NCBI RefSeq assembly: GCF_003574835.2
Contig: NZ_CP063196.1
Location: 2,480,001 to 2,544,000 of the forward strand
Direction: 5' to 3'
Origin: Thermobifida halotolerans
Lineage (GTDB): Bacteria > Actinomycetota > Actinomycetes > Streptosporangiales > Streptosporangiaceae
DNA length: 64,000 nucleotides
The position numbers and the translations under genes are program-made. Below the pieces are notes generated by a model that saw nothing but the letters and a program-made list of their open reading frames with translations, was not told the origin of the DNA and made no database searches. Below, one piece after another: positions 52,198-61,226 of the stretch (within the stretch, counting starts at the first letter, position 1; the number at the start of each line of letters is the position of its first letter).

Positions 52198-53217
52198 TCA
52201 GCCGGACAGCCGCTTGAGGCCGCCCTCGACCAGGACGGGCACGACCTCGCCGATGTACTCGAAGTTGCTGCCGACGGTCTTTCCCTGGGTGTAGCGGTAG
52301 TGGATGCCCTCCAGGATGACGGCGAGCTTGAAGAAGGCCAGGCCGGTGTACCAGTCCAGCCGGGAGACGTCGCGGCCGGAGCGCTCGGCGTAGCGGGCGA
52401 CCAGTTCCTCGCCGGTGGGGAAGCCGGGGGCCCGGTGCACGTCGCTGGGGCCGGGAGTGGCGAGGATCTCGTCGCTGAAGTAGACGAGCATGAGTCCCAG
52501 GTCGGTGAGCGGGTCGCCGAGGGTGGACATCTCCCAGTCCAGGACGGCGGTGATGCGGTCGTCGGCGTCGACCAGGGCGTTGTCGAGGCGGTAGTCGCCG
52601 TGGACGATCGCGGCCGGGCCCGAGGCGGGCACGGACCCGGCGAGGCGGGAGCGCAGTTCGTCGATGCCGGGCAGGTCGCGGCTGCGGGAGGCGTCCAACT
52701 GCTTGCCCCAGCGGCGCACCTGGCGCTCCAGGAAGCCCTCGGGCCGTCCGAAGTCGGCCAGGCCGACGGCGGCGGGGTCCACGGAGTGCAGCGCGGCGAG
52801 GGTGTCCATCAGGCGCAGCGCGATGCCGCGGGTGCGTTCGGAGCCGACGGCGGTGAGCTGCTCGGCCCTGCGGAGGGGGACGCCGGGCATGAAGTCCATC
52901 ACGTAGAAGCGCGCGCCGATGACCGAGGTGTCCTCGCACAGGGTGATCGTGCCTGGCACCGGGACGTCGGTGCCGGCGAGCGCGGAGATGACGCGGTGCT
53001 CGCGGGCCATGTCGTGCGCGGTGGGCAGCACGTGGCCCAGCGGGGGGCGGCGCACCACCCAGCGTCCGACGCCGTCGGTGACGGAGTAGGTGAGGTTGGA
53101 GCGGCCGCCCTCGATGAGCTCGCCGCTCAGGGGTCCGGTGACCAGTCCGGGCCGCACCTCGTCCAGGTGCGCGCGCAGCCGCCGCAGGTCCAGACCGGGC
53201 GGGTTCTCCACGCTCAT
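52198..53217 (-). CDS. Aminoglycoside-phosphotransferase-like kinase (ACAD10/11 N-terminal type)
   Basis: A 339-aa phosphotransferase-family protein with a kinase-like fold. ATP-site features are the SNLTYSVTDGVGRWVVRRPP strand pair. The catalytic loop is IVHGDYRLDNALV (Asp and Asn) and the metal-binding Asp lies in AVLDWEMSTLGDP. It resembles the kinase domain of eukaryotic ACAD10/11, which phosphorylates 4-hydroxyacids or acyl groups for beta-oxidation, rather than drug-resistance enzymes. The ATG at 53217 follows GGAAGGGAC. Palindromes of the TetR-operator kind lie just upstream, in keeping with control by an acyl-CoA-sensing repressor (inference). Confidence 0.87.
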   Translation of the reverse strand: MSVENPPGLDLRRLRAHLDEVRPGLVTGPLSGELIEGGRSNLTYSVTDGVGRWVVRRPPLGHVLPTAHDMAREHRVISALAGTDVPVPGTITLCEDTSVIGARFYVMDFMPGVPLRRAEQLTAVGSERTRGIALRLMDTLAALHSVDPAAVGLADFGRPEGFLERQVRRWGKQLDASRSRDLPGIDELRSRLAGSVPASGPAAIVHGDYRLDNALVDADDRITAVLDWEMSTLGDPLTDLGLMLVYFSDEILATPGPSDVHRAPGFPTGEELVARYAERSGRDVSRLDWYTGLAFFKLAVILEGIHYRYTQGKTVGSNFEYIGEVVPVLVEGGLKRLSG

Positions 53218-53237
53218 CGACGTCCCTTCCGAAATTG

Positions 53238-53251
53238 ACCGACTGATCGGT
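53238..53251 (-). promoter_or_regulatory. TetR-type operator candidate 1
   Basis: ACCGA-CTGA-TCGGT is a perfect 5-4-5 inverted repeat 21 bp upstream of the kinase-like gene. It is similar in kind to operators of TetR repressors that control acyl-CoA metabolism in actinobacteria. Confidence 0.5.
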
Positions 53252-53321
53252 ATCTGAAGACGAATACCAGGGAATATACCGGAGGGTATTTTCCAGAGGG
53301 GTATTGGGGTGACAATGACAT

Positions 53322-53331
53322 ACCGTCCGGT
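53322..53331 (-). promoter_or_regulatory. TetR-type operator candidate 2
   Basis: ACCG-TC-CGGT is a second, shorter inverted repeat sharing the ACCG/CGGT arms, 84 bp from the first. Two sites flanking a promoter would permit cooperative repression; no binding protein is identified. Confidence 0.35.
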
Positions 53332-53860
53332 TGGTCTCATGGGGCGATCGGAGGCGCCCGGTTCCAGGTGACCTCACCCCGGGGGAAGGCAGGGCATTCC
53401 ACCCCGGCGTCCGGAGCGGGCCCCACGGGCTGGCCGCGCCTGGTCGAGGCGCCCCCGGGCGCCGAGTCCAGGCACGCCCCCACAGACGAACCAGCCGCAA
53501 GAACACCAGAAACCCCAGAAAGGCAGCGCTCTGTGGCGCGGGAAGGCGAGGCCGTGTCCGGACCCGGCGCCCAGGGCGCCTCGACCGGCCACCGGCAACC
53601 GGTGGCACCCCACCGCGGAGGCGGGGCTGGAACACCCCCGGACCGATCGGCCGGTCCGCCTTCCCCGCACGGCCGGCGCCCGCCGCGAAGGCGGCCGTCA
53701 CACCTCAGTCAGCTCCGGAGGGTTTTCGAGTGGCCCCGGCCCCAGGGGGTCGTGTGGCCCCAGCCCCGTGAGGACGGGCGAGAAGCGTTGCAAGAAAGGG
53801 CCCGCCGGAGGGGGTGGGTTGGCGCAGGAGCGGAAAGGCGCCTCAGCCTCGCGGGACCGC

Positions 53861-54196
53861 TCAGCGCGCCCCCACCGCATCCGCCCGCAGCCCCTCCAGC
53901 AGCCTTCTCGCGTAGTGCTGTCCGATGGAGGCGGGCGCGTCCTCGGCCTCGGGGCGGCACCACACCCCCAGGGAGCGCACCGAGCCCAGGTAGAAGTCGG
54001 CCACCAGGTCGCCGGAGACCCGGCTGGCGAAGACACCGGTGCGCTGGCCGTGCTCGATCAGCGCGTGGAACAGCGCGCGGTAGCGGCGCCGGTCGTGCTC
54101 GGCGACCTCCTCCGGTTCGACGAGCGTGCGCACCACGACGTCCACGGCCACCTCGTGCAGGTGCTCCTCGACGTTGTCGCCGATTCTGTCAGGCAT
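53861..54196 (-). CDS. TetR-family C-terminal-domain protein without HTH
   Basis: A 111-aa protein that looks like the ligand-binding C-terminal half of a TetR regulator: RRRYRALFHALIEHGQRTGVFA, VSGDLVADFYLGSVRSLGVW and a final helix YARRLLEGLRADAV. The N-terminal DNA-binding helix-turn-helix of about 50 residues is absent, and I find no HTH in any frame of the 189 bp upstream. A good ribosome site (GGAGTGAGAG) precedes the ATG, so it may be expressed. It could be a remnant or a small ligand-binding or dimerising protein. Confidence 0.6.
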   Translation of the reverse strand: MPDRIGDNVEEHLHEVAVDVVVRTLVEPEEVAEHDRRRYRALFHALIEHGQRTGVFASRVSGDLVADFYLGSVRSLGVWCRPEAEDAPASIGQHYARRLLEGLRADAVGAR

Positions 54197-54385
54197 GGCT
54201 CTCACTCCGGTCGGCTGGCGCGGATGACGGCGCGTCGCCCCTGGTACGGCTCACCGGCCGCGGCGGCCCTCCGGGAACCGCCCAGCACCCACCATACGGG
54301 CCCACCGAGCAACAACCGAGGCTCGGGCGTGATTTGTCTGTGACCTTTGCATGTCACGCCTGTTACAGCGGCCCCACCGAGAGCT

Positions 54386-55030
54386 TCAGACCCATCCGGC
54401 GTCGTGCGCCAGGATCGCGATCTGCACCCGGTTGGTCTTGCCGAGCTTGGTCAGGATGCGGCTGACGTGCGCTTTCACGGTCGCCTCGCGCATGCCCAAC
54501 TCCTCGCCGACCTCGGCGTTGGACAGCCCCCTGGCCACCGCCACCAGCACCGCGCGCTCGCGTTCGCTCAGTACCTCCAACCGCCGGGCCGCCTCCGCCG
54601 CGCCGCCGCCGGGGGCCGCGAAGCGCTCCAGCATGCGCCGGGTGACGCTGGGCGCGAGCATCGCGTTGCCCTCGTGGACGGTGCGCACCGCCGCGACCAG
54701 GTCGCGCGGCGGAGTGTCCTTGAGCAGGAAGCCCACCGCCTTCGCGCGTAGCCCCTGGTGCACGTACTCGTCCAGGTCGAAGGTGGTGAGCAGCACCACC
54801 CTGGGCGCGTCCGGCAGTTCGGCCAGGCCCGCGGCGGCGGTCAGCCCGTCGACGCCGGGCATGCGGATGTCCAGGAGCACCACGTCGGGGCGCAGCTCCC
54901 GGGCGCGGTCCACGGCCTCGGCGCCGTCCGCGGCCTCCCCCACGACCTTCAGGTCGGACGCCGACTCCAGGATCATCCGCAGCCCCGAACGCACCAACTG
55001 CTCGTCGTCGACCACGAGAACCGAGATCAC
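54386..55030 (-). CDS. NarL/LuxR-type response regulator
   Basis: A 214-aa response regulator with a complete receiver: acidic pair Asp8/Asp9 (LVVDDE), phosphoacceptor Asp54 (VLLDIRMPG), Thr in LLTTFD and Lys in FLLKDTP. A C-terminal LuxR-type HTH (LSERERAVLVAVARGLSNAEVGEEL) follows. The GTG start overlaps the stop of the histidine kinase gene by four bases. It should control the divergent ABC exporter genes, whose upstream region carries a matching pair of direct repeats. Confidence 0.93.
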   Translation of the reverse strand: MISVLVVDDEQLVRSGLRMILESASDLKVVGEAADGAEAVDRARELRPDVVLLDIRMPGVDGLTAAAGLAELPDAPRVVLLTTFDLDEYVHQGLRAKAVGFLLKDTPPRDLVAAVRTVHEGNAMLAPSVTRRMLERFAAPGGGAAEAARRLEVLSERERAVLVAVARGLSNAEVGEELGMREATVKAHVSRILTKLGKTNRVQIAILAHDAGWV

Positions 55031-56292
55031 TGGGGCTCCTCCACGGTGTCGGCGGCCTCGGCCCCGGCGGTGTCCGAGGCGGGGGGCACGGGGACGGCGG
55101 CGCGCAGCCACCACCCTCCGTCTGGCAGCGGGTAGGCGACCATGGTCCCGCCGACCATGGCGAGCCGCTCCCGCAGTCCCACCAGACCGTATCCGCTGCC
55201 CGGCACGGGGTCGGCGGTGGTGTCCGTCGCGGCGGCGTTGGCCACGGTGAGCGTCAGCTCCCGGTCCCCGTGGTCGACGTGGACGTCGACCGGCGCGCCG
55301 GGGGCGTGCTTGGCCGCGTTGGTCAGCGCCTCCTGCACCACCCGGTAGGCGGTGCGCTCCACCTGCGCGGGTAGCCGCCGCGGCGTCCCGGTGGCGCTGA
55401 GCACCACCGTCATCCCGGCGGCGCGCGCGTTGTCGACCAGTTTGCCCAGGTCGTCGAGGACCGGCTGGGGCGCGGTCGGCGCGGTGTCGCCCCCGTCGCG
55501 CAGCACGCCCAGGATCTCCCGCAGCTCGGCCAGGGCCTCCCGGCCGGTGGTGCGGATCAGCTCGGCGGCCTTGGCGGTGCGCTCGTCGGGCGCGGAGACC
55601 TCCAGGCCGCCCGCGTGCAGCACCATGAGGCTGACCCGGTGCGCCACGACGTCGTGCATCTCGCGGGCGATGCGGGTGCGTTCGGCGGCGATGGCGCTCT
55701 CGGCCATGAGGTGCTGTTCGCGCTCCAGGCGTTCGGCGCGCTCGCGCAGGTTCTCCACGAGCTGGCGGCGCGTGCCCACCCACAGGCCGAACAGCAGCGG
55801 GAACACGAGGAACGACATGGTGAGGGGAACGACGAGGATGGACTCTCGCCCGGAGTAGGTCGCTGTCAGCGCCGCGAAGTGGGCGCACGACCACAGCAGC
55901 AGCAGTCGCCGCCGGTCGGGAAACCACGCCGCGTAGCTGTAGAGGGCGACGGGGGCCGCGTAGACGTTGCCGAAGGCCGCCGTCAGCAGCAGGCTCGACC
56001 ACAGCAGCCACTGGGGGCTGGTGCGGCGCGCCAGGACGGCCAGCGCGACCAGTCCGGGCACCACCAGGACGAGCTGCAACCCCAGGAACAGGCCGGTGAT
56101 CGGGGAGAGCACGGCCATGCCGTCCAGCAGCGCGTCCAGCCCCCAGCCGACATCCCCGTTGAGGGAGATGACCATCCCGGCGACGACGAAGGGGAGGGAA
56201 CCGAGCGCGTAGCCGACGTCGGCCAGCGTGTAGCGGTTCTTCCGCCCCCACCGCCACGCCGCGCGCGCCCGCTCCGTCCACCTTCGCCGCAT
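55027..56292 (-). CDS. Sensor histidine kinase (HisKA_3 / NarL-partner type)
   Basis: A 421-aa membrane kinase. Five to six membrane helices (about 28-170) with almost no extracytoplasmic loop suggest sensing within the membrane. A coiled segment follows, then the HisKA_3 motif IAREMHDVVAHRVSLM with His213 as phosphorylation site and a HATPase domain (EALTNAAKHAPG and GSGYGLVGLRERL). The small membrane sensor and the divergent ABC/FtsX exporter fit an envelope-stress or antimicrobial-peptide type system; this is inference. Confidence 0.93.
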   Translation of the reverse strand: MRRRWTERARAAWRWGRKNRYTLADVGYALGSLPFVVAGMVISLNGDVGWGLDALLDGMAVLSPITGLFLGLQLVLVVPGLVALAVLARRTSPQWLLWSSLLLTAAFGNVYAAPVALYSYAAWFPDRRRLLLLWSCAHFAALTATYSGRESILVVPLTMSFLVFPLLFGLWVGTRRQLVENLRERAERLEREQHLMAESAIAAERTRIAREMHDVVAHRVSLMVLHAGGLEVSAPDERTAKAAELIRTTGREALAELREILGVLRDGGDTAPTAPQPVLDDLGKLVDNARAAGMTVVLSATGTPRRLPAQVERTAYRVVQEALTNAAKHAPGAPVDVHVDHGDRELTLTVANAAATDTTADPVPGSGYGLVGLRERLAMVGGTMVAYPLPDGGWWLRAAVPVPPASDTAGAEAADTVEEPQ

Positions 56293-56354
56293 GTTCGGAG
56301 TCTAGAAGCCGCGTGCGCGGCCTCTCCTCCCCCGTCAGCGGGATCCGGCGTCGA

Positions 56355-56389
56355 CGAAAGTCGGGGGTCGCTCCCCGTCGAAAGTCCGG
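56355..56389 (+). promoter_or_regulatory. Direct-repeat response-regulator box
   Basis: CGAAAGTCGGG (56355-56365) and CGAAAGTCCGG (56379-56389) are near-identical 11-mers 24 bp apart, about two helical turns. They lie in the region between the divergent two-component and ABC exporter genes, so they are likely sites for the adjacent response regulator. Confidence 0.55.
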
Positions 56390-56444
56390 CCTCCGCCGAT
56401 CGCGCACCGTCTTTGGGACGGGCGCGGATCGCCTGCGCGGCCGA

Positions 56445-56472
56445 GGTTGTGCGGGGTTCGGCGGCCCTAGCG
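56445..56472 (+). promoter_or_regulatory. Promoter for ABC/FtsX exporter
   Basis: TTGTGC (56445-56450) and TAGCGT (56467-56472) have a 16-bp spacer and stand about 50 bp before the ATPase gene. The direct-repeat box lies 56 bp upstream of the -35. Confidence 0.45.
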
Positions 56473-56521
56473 TCGAGGTGTCGTGAATGTGTTGATCCGA
56501 TCCCGACGAGGAGAGCCGACC

Positions 56522-57280
56522 GTGCCCACACCCCCCGCCCCGCCCGAGTCGCCGACGCGGTACGCCGTCGTCGCCCACGCTCTGACCAAGGTCTATCCGG
56601 CCGGGGATGCCCCGGTGCGCGCCCTGGACGGAGTGGACGTGGCGTTCGCGCGCGGAGCGTTCACCGCCATCATGGGCCCCTCCGGCTCGGGCAAGTCCAC
56701 CCTCATGCACTGCATGGCCGGGCTGGACGCCCCCACCTCCGGCTCGGTGCGGCTGGGCGCCACCGAGCTGACCGAGCTCGACGACAAGCGGCTCACCCTG
56801 CTGCGCCGTGACCGCATCGGGTTCGTCTTCCAGTCGTTCAACCTGCTGCCGATGCTCACCGCACGGCAGAACATCCTGCTGCCCGCCCAGATCGCCGGAC
56901 GCGCCGTCGACTCCGACCGCTTCGCGCACGTCGTCAGGGTCACCGGGCTGGCCGACCGGCTGGACCACCGGCCCGCCAAGCTGTCGGGCGGCCAGCAGCA
57001 GCGCGTGGCCGTGGCCCGCGCCCTGGTGGGCGCGCCCGAGGTGGTCTACGCCGACGAGCCCACCGGCAACCTCGACTCCCGGTCCGGCGCGGAGATCCTG
57101 TCGTTCCTGCGCGACTCGGTGCGCGACCTGGGCCAGACCATCGTGATGGTCACCCACGACCCGATCGCCGCCTCCTACGCCGACCGGGTGGTGTTCCTGC
57201 GCGACGGCCGCCTCGTCGACGACGTCGACCACCCCACCGCGCAGGCCGTCCTCGACCGGCTCGCCGCCCTGGAGGGCTGA
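56522..57280 (+). CDS. ABC transporter ATPase (MacB/LolD type)
   Basis: A 252-aa ATPase that works with the FtsX-type permease next to it. It has Walker A GPSGSGKST, Q-loop FQSFNLLPML, signature LSGGQQQR, Walker B VVYADEPTGNLD and the switch His in MVTHDP. This subfamily powers exporters or mechanotransmission rather than import. The GTG at 56522 follows GAGGAGAG by six bases. Five bases separate it from the permease gene. It is probably regulated by the divergent two-component system. Confidence 0.94.
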   Translation: MPTPPAPPESPTRYAVVAHALTKVYPAGDAPVRALDGVDVAFARGAFTAIMGPSGSGKSTLMHCMAGLDAPTSGSVRLGATELTELDDKRLTLLRRDRIGFVFQSFNLLPMLTARQNILLPAQIAGRAVDSDRFAHVVRVTGLADRLDHRPAKLSGGQQQRVAVARALVGAPEVVYADEPTGNLDSRSGAEILSFLRDSVRDLGQTIVMVTHDPIAASYADRVVFLRDGRLVDDVDHPTAQAVLDRLAALEG

Positions 57281-57285
57281 GTTCC

Positions 57286-59805
57286 ATGCTGCGTACGACA
57301 CTGGCCGGTCTGCGCGCCTCCCTGGGGCGGCTGACCGCGACGGTCCTGGCCATCGTGATGGGCGTCGTGTTCACCACCGGCACCCTCGTCTTCGGCGACA
57401 CCCTCGGGGAGAGCTTCGCCGTGCAGGCGATGGGCTCGATGGACCGGGTGGACGTGATCGCCTTCCCCGCCGACGAACCCTCCGAAGAGGGCGAGGAGGC
57501 CGAACCGGCGCTGCTGGACGACGCCGCGCTGCGCGAGGTCCGCGACCTTCCCGAGGTGGCCGCGGCCACCGGGGTGGTGATGGCGTCCGCGCCGCTGCTG
57601 GACACCGACGGCCAAGCGGTGGGCTCGGTCCCCACCCTCGGCGTGTCGGTCGGCGGCGACGTCGCCCGCTACGAGGCCGCCGAGGGGCGGCTGCCCGAAG
57701 CCGACGACGAGGCGGCGCTGGCCACGGTCACCGCCCGGCAGAGCGGATTCGGGGTGGGCGACACCGTCACCGTGGTCGACCCCGACGGCGACAAGCACGA
57801 GTTCACCGTCACCGGCCTGATCAACTTCGGTCTGTCCATGCAGATCAGTTACCGGGGCGCGGTCGCCTTCACCCTGGACGTCGCGGAGCGGATGACCGGC
57901 GCGCCGGGCTACGCCGAGATCCACGTGCGCGCCGCCGAGGGCGTTTCCGCGGCGGAGGCGGAGTCCGCGGTGGCCGCCGCGCTGGGAGACGACGCCGAGG
58001 TGCTCACCGGCCAGGAGTACGGCGAGGAGCTGGCCGCGTCCGCCGGGGCGCAGGCCGAGGTGTTCACCACCGCGCTGCTGCTGTTTGCGGCGGTCGCGGT
58101 GTTCGTCTCCGCACTGGTCATCAACAACACCTTCGCGATCCTGGTGGCCCAGCGGCAGCGGGAGATGGCGCTGCTGCGCTGCGTGGGCGCCACCCGCGGC
58201 CAGGTGTTCCGCTCGGTGCTGCTGGAGGCGCTGGTGGTGGGCCTGCTCGCCTCCGCCGTCGGCGTGGCGGTGGGCATCGGCCTGGGCTGGGCCGGTTTCG
58301 TCGTCGGCGCGCGCTTCCTCGACGCCGCCTCCTCGGGGGCTCCGGTGGTCACGGTGACGCCGATCGTGGTCGGCATGCTGGTGGGCACTCTGGTCAGCCT
58401 GGTCTCGGCGCTGCTTCCGGCGCTGCGCGCCACCCGCGTGGCCCCGCTGGCCGCGCTGCGCACCAGCGCGCTGACCGAGGAACCGAACCGGCGCACGGGC
58501 TGGATCCGCACCGCGGTGGGCACGCTGTTCCTGCTGGCCTCCGCCGCGATGCTGACGGCGGCGCTGACCGGGCCGCCCAGCCAGTCCGGCATGGTGCTGG
58601 TGGTGGCCTCCGGCATGGTGTGCTTCGTCGGCGTGGTGGCGTTCGCCCCGCTGCTGGTGCGCGGCGTGGTCGCGGTGCTGGGCTGGCCGGTGCGCCGTGT
58701 CGGCGCACCGGGTTCGCTGGCCGTGGACAACGCGCTGCGCGCCCCGCGCCGGGCGGCGGCCGCGATGATCGCGCTGACCGTGGGCGCCACGCTCATCACC
58801 GGCTACTCGGTGATCAGCGCCTCCATGCGCGACACCCTGGAGGCCCGGCTCGACGAGCAGTTCCCGATCGACTACCGGATCTCCACCCAGTGGGACCCCG
58901 ACGCCGCGGACGAGGCCACCGCCCTGCCCTCCTCGGTCGTGGCCGACCTGGAGTCCTCCCCCGCCATCGGCCGCGTGTTCACCGAACGCACCGCGGCCGA
59001 CGACGAGGGCGTGTTCGTCACGGCCTATCCGGGCGCGCGGCTGGGCGTGGACGTCGGCGGCGACGTGGACGACGTGGCCCCCGGATCGGTCGCCGTCACC
59101 GAAACCGTCGCCGAGCGGCTGGGGGTCGACCTCGGCGACCCGGTGCCCCTGCGCACCGCGGCGGGCGAACTGTCCCCCACCGTCGTCGCGATCGTGGCCG
59201 ACGGCGGCGTGATGTACGGCGTGGTCGCCTCCGTCGAGGACTTCGAGCGGCTCTTCCCCGACGTGCCCGACACCGTCGCCTACGTCAAGGCCGCCGAGGA
59301 CGCGTCGCTCAAGGAGACGACCGACGCGATCGACGCGGCGGTCGCCGACCACCCGACCCTTCAGGTCTCCAGCGCGGCCGAGACCAAGTCGGAGTTCGAG
59401 GAGATGCTCAACCAGATGTTCCTGGCCGTGCTGGCGCTGTTGGGACTGGCGATCGTCATCGCGGTCTTCGGGGTGGCCAACACGATGGCGCTGTCGGTGC
59501 TGGAGCGCAGGCGCGAGTCGGCGCTGCTGCGGGCGCTGGGGCTGACCCGGCCGCAACTGCGCCGCATGCTCGCCGTGGAGGCGGTGCTGATCTCGGTGAC
59601 GGGCGGGGCGCTGGGCGTCGCGCTGGGGCTGCTGTTCGGCTGGGCGGCGGGCAGCGTCACGCTGCGAGGGCTGATCTTCAGCCCGCCCACCGCCGAGATC
59701 GCCGGACTGCTCGCGGTGACGGTCCTGGCGGGCCTGCTCGCCTCGGTGCTTCCGGCCCGCCGCGCCTCCCGCGTGTCGATCACCGCGGAACTGGCCGACC
59801 AGTAG
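57286..59805 (+). CDS. FtsX-type ABC transporter permease
   Basis: An 839-aa permease with two FtsX repeats. A first membrane helix (about 14-35) is followed by a large extracellular MacB-like domain (about 40-260). Three helices come next (about 265-390) with the RQREMALLRCVGATRGQVFRSVLLEAL hallmark. Further helices near 410-470 lead into a second extracellular domain. The C-terminal FtsX module (about 710-835) has ERRRESALLRALGLTRPQLRRMLAVEA. Transport substrate unknown; such pairs export peptides or lipids or give resistance to membrane-active agents. Confidence 0.92.
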   Translation: MLRTTLAGLRASLGRLTATVLAIVMGVVFTTGTLVFGDTLGESFAVQAMGSMDRVDVIAFPADEPSEEGEEAEPALLDDAALREVRDLPEVAAATGVVMASAPLLDTDGQAVGSVPTLGVSVGGDVARYEAAEGRLPEADDEAALATVTARQSGFGVGDTVTVVDPDGDKHEFTVTGLINFGLSMQISYRGAVAFTLDVAERMTGAPGYAEIHVRAAEGVSAAEAESAVAAALGDDAEVLTGQEYGEELAASAGAQAEVFTTALLLFAAVAVFVSALVINNTFAILVAQRQREMALLRCVGATRGQVFRSVLLEALVVGLLASAVGVAVGIGLGWAGFVVGARFLDAASSGAPVVTVTPIVVGMLVGTLVSLVSALLPALRATRVAPLAALRTSALTEEPNRRTGWIRTAVGTLFLLASAAMLTAALTGPPSQSGMVLVVASGMVCFVGVVAFAPLLVRGVVAVLGWPVRRVGAPGSLAVDNALRAPRRAAAAMIALTVGATLITGYSVISASMRDTLEARLDEQFPIDYRISTQWDPDAADEATALPSSVVADLESSPAIGRVFTERTAADDEGVFVTAYPGARLGVDVGGDVDDVAPGSVAVTETVAERLGVDLGDPVPLRTAAGELSPTVVAIVADGGVMYGVVASVEDFERLFPDVPDTVAYVKAAEDASLKETTDAIDAAVADHPTLQVSSAAETKSEFEEMLNQMFLAVLALLGLAIVIAVFGVANTMALSVLERRRESALLRALGLTRPQLRRMLAVEAVLISVTGGALGVALGLLFGWAAGSVTLRGLIFSPPTAEIAGLLAVTVLAGLLASVLPARRASRVSITAELADQ

Positions 59806-59822
59806 AGTTCACCGGTCGCCGG

Positions 59823-59854
59823 ACACCCCGTGCCCCGCGCGGGTCACGGGGTGT
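59823..59854. terminator. Bidirectional terminator
   Basis: A perfect 10-bp stem (59823-59832 with 59845-59854) with a GC-rich inner loop, followed by TTTCG on the plus strand. It overlaps the last codons of the convergent epimerase gene. Confidence 0.65.
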
Positions 59855-60839
59855 TTCGTGCTGCCGCGACCAGCCGGTCCGACAGCGCCTCCAGTGCGGG
59901 GTCGACGACGGCGTGTTCGGGGTGGGCGTCGTGCCACTCGACGATCTGGCGGGCGCCCACCGCGAACGGCACGGTCGCGCCGTGCTCGGGCACCAGCGCC
60001 TTGACCTTGCTGTTGTCGAAGACCACCGAGTGGGTGCGGTCGCCCAGCAGCCCCTCCCCCACTTTCGGGTCGGCCGCCGCGATCACCTCGGAGGGCACGT
60101 GCACCAGGCGCGGCTCCGCTCCGGCGGCGGCCGCCATCAGTTCGTAGATCTGGTTCCAGGTGAGCAGTTCGTCGGAGGTGATGTGGAAGGTGTCGCCAAT
60201 CGCCTGCGGGTGCCCGAGCAGTCCGGTGAACGTCCGGGCGAAGTCGGTGTGGTGGGTGAGCGTCCACAGCGAGGTGCCGTCGCCGTGCACGACGACCGGG
60301 GCGCCGCGGCGCATCCGGGCGACGTCGGTCCACCCGAAGTTGAGGGGCACCGAGACGGAGTCGTAGGTCTGCGAGGGCCGCACGACCGTCACGGGGAAAC
60401 CGCGTTCCCGGTAGGCGCGCGTCAGCAGGTCCTCGCAGGCGATCTTGTCCCGCGAGTAGGGCCAGTAGGGGTTGCGCAGCGGCGTGGACTCGGTGATCGG
60501 CAGCCGCGCGGGGGGCTTCTGGTAGGCCGACGCCGAACCGATGAAGACGTACTGCCCGGTGCGCCCCTCGAACACGTCGATGTCGGCCTGGACGTGCTCG
60601 GGGGTGAACGCGACGAAGTCGACCACCGCGTCGAAGGTGCGCCGCCCCAGCGCCGTGCGCAGGGATTCGGGGTCGCGCACGTCGGCGCGGAGCGTCTCGA
60701 CCCCCTCCGGTACCGCTCTGGGCGAGGAGTTGCCCCGGTTGACCAGGGTCAGGTCGATGCCCGCCGCCACCGCGTGCCGTGCGCACGCGGAACTGATGAT
60801 GCCGGTGCCGCCGATGAACAGGACCCGCAACGCCGCCAT
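59844..60839 (-). CDS. NAD-dependent epimerase/dehydratase-family protein
   Basis: A 331-aa extended-SDR protein. It has the cofactor motif VLFIGGTGIISSACA and GSASAYQ before YSRDKIACEDLL, where Tyr and Lys form the active site. The FNKSKV-like C-terminal part VFDNSKVKALVPE is close to sugar-nucleotide epimerases and plant RNA-binding CSP41-type relatives. The actual substrate is unknown. The ATG at 60839 follows GGAAGGCGG. No sugar-nucleotide pathway genes are next to it. Confidence 0.85.
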   Translation of the reverse strand: MAALRVLFIGGTGIISSACARHAVAAGIDLTLVNRGNSSPRAVPEGVETLRADVRDPESLRTALGRRTFDAVVDFVAFTPEHVQADIDVFEGRTGQYVFIGSASAYQKPPARLPITESTPLRNPYWPYSRDKIACEDLLTRAYRERGFPVTVVRPSQTYDSVSVPLNFGWTDVARMRRGAPVVVHGDGTSLWTLTHHTDFARTFTGLLGHPQAIGDTFHITSDELLTWNQIYELMAAAAGAEPRLVHVPSEVIAAADPKVGEGLLGDRTHSVVFDNSKVKALVPEHGATVPFAVGARQIVEWHDAHPEHAVVDPALEALSDRLVAAARNTP

Positions 60840-61226
60840 GGACCGCCTTCCGTCGAGGAGGAGCGGGCGGCCGGGTGACCGCCCGAGTGTGGACCCTAGC
60901 CGTTCTGCGCCCGGCCGTGGGAGAGCGTGGTGGCGGGCGCGCCGTCGGCACCGCTTCCCGGCCGGGTGGGCGGGGCGTGCCACGCGCCGCTGGTTTCCAC
61001 CGCGTACCCGCGGCCGTGCCCGTCGGGAATCCGCGGCATCCCGAGCGCGGGGACGCGCGTGGTGGGGATGTGCCCTCCGGGCAGGACGCCTCTCCCCTGG
61101 AAGCGGACGACGGCGTCGGCCGCGCCCCCGGCCTGTTCAACGGAGAAGCCGCGGCGGCCGGCGAAGTCCGGCCCGGAACCGGACTTCCCCGTCCCCGCAC
61201 CTCACCGTGGAACGCCGTTGCGGGGA
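60840..61226. other. Intergenic region
   Basis: No gene is supported. Apart from the hairpin at 61163-61187 and the GC-rich upstream part of the epimerase gene, I see nothing in it. Confidence 0.5.
61163..61187 (-). terminator. Terminator after DinB-like gene
   Basis: GAAGTCCGG (61163-61171) pairs perfectly with CCGGACTTC (61179-61187) around a seven-base loop, 40 bp beyond the minus-strand stop at 61227. Confidence 0.6.

Larger units (their letters stand above)
53218..53860. other. Intergenic region upstream of the kinase-like gene
   Basis: No gene is supported. The first 125 bp are relatively AT-rich and carry two TetR-type palindromes. The remaining 500 bp are GC-rich with several small hairpins, for example an 8-bp stem at 53588-53606. 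They might be decayed coding sequence, but I see no recognisable remnant. Confidence 0.5.

Noticed and set aside
52198-53217. Aminoglycoside resistance kinase
   Set aside because: The catalytic loop fits the general phosphotransferase family, but the sequence resembles the ACAD10/11 kinase domain and its operators suggest acyl metabolism.
57175-59556. A 793-codon minus-strand frame
   Set aside because: Antisense to the FtsX-type permease, His/Gln/Arg-rich and without any family feature.
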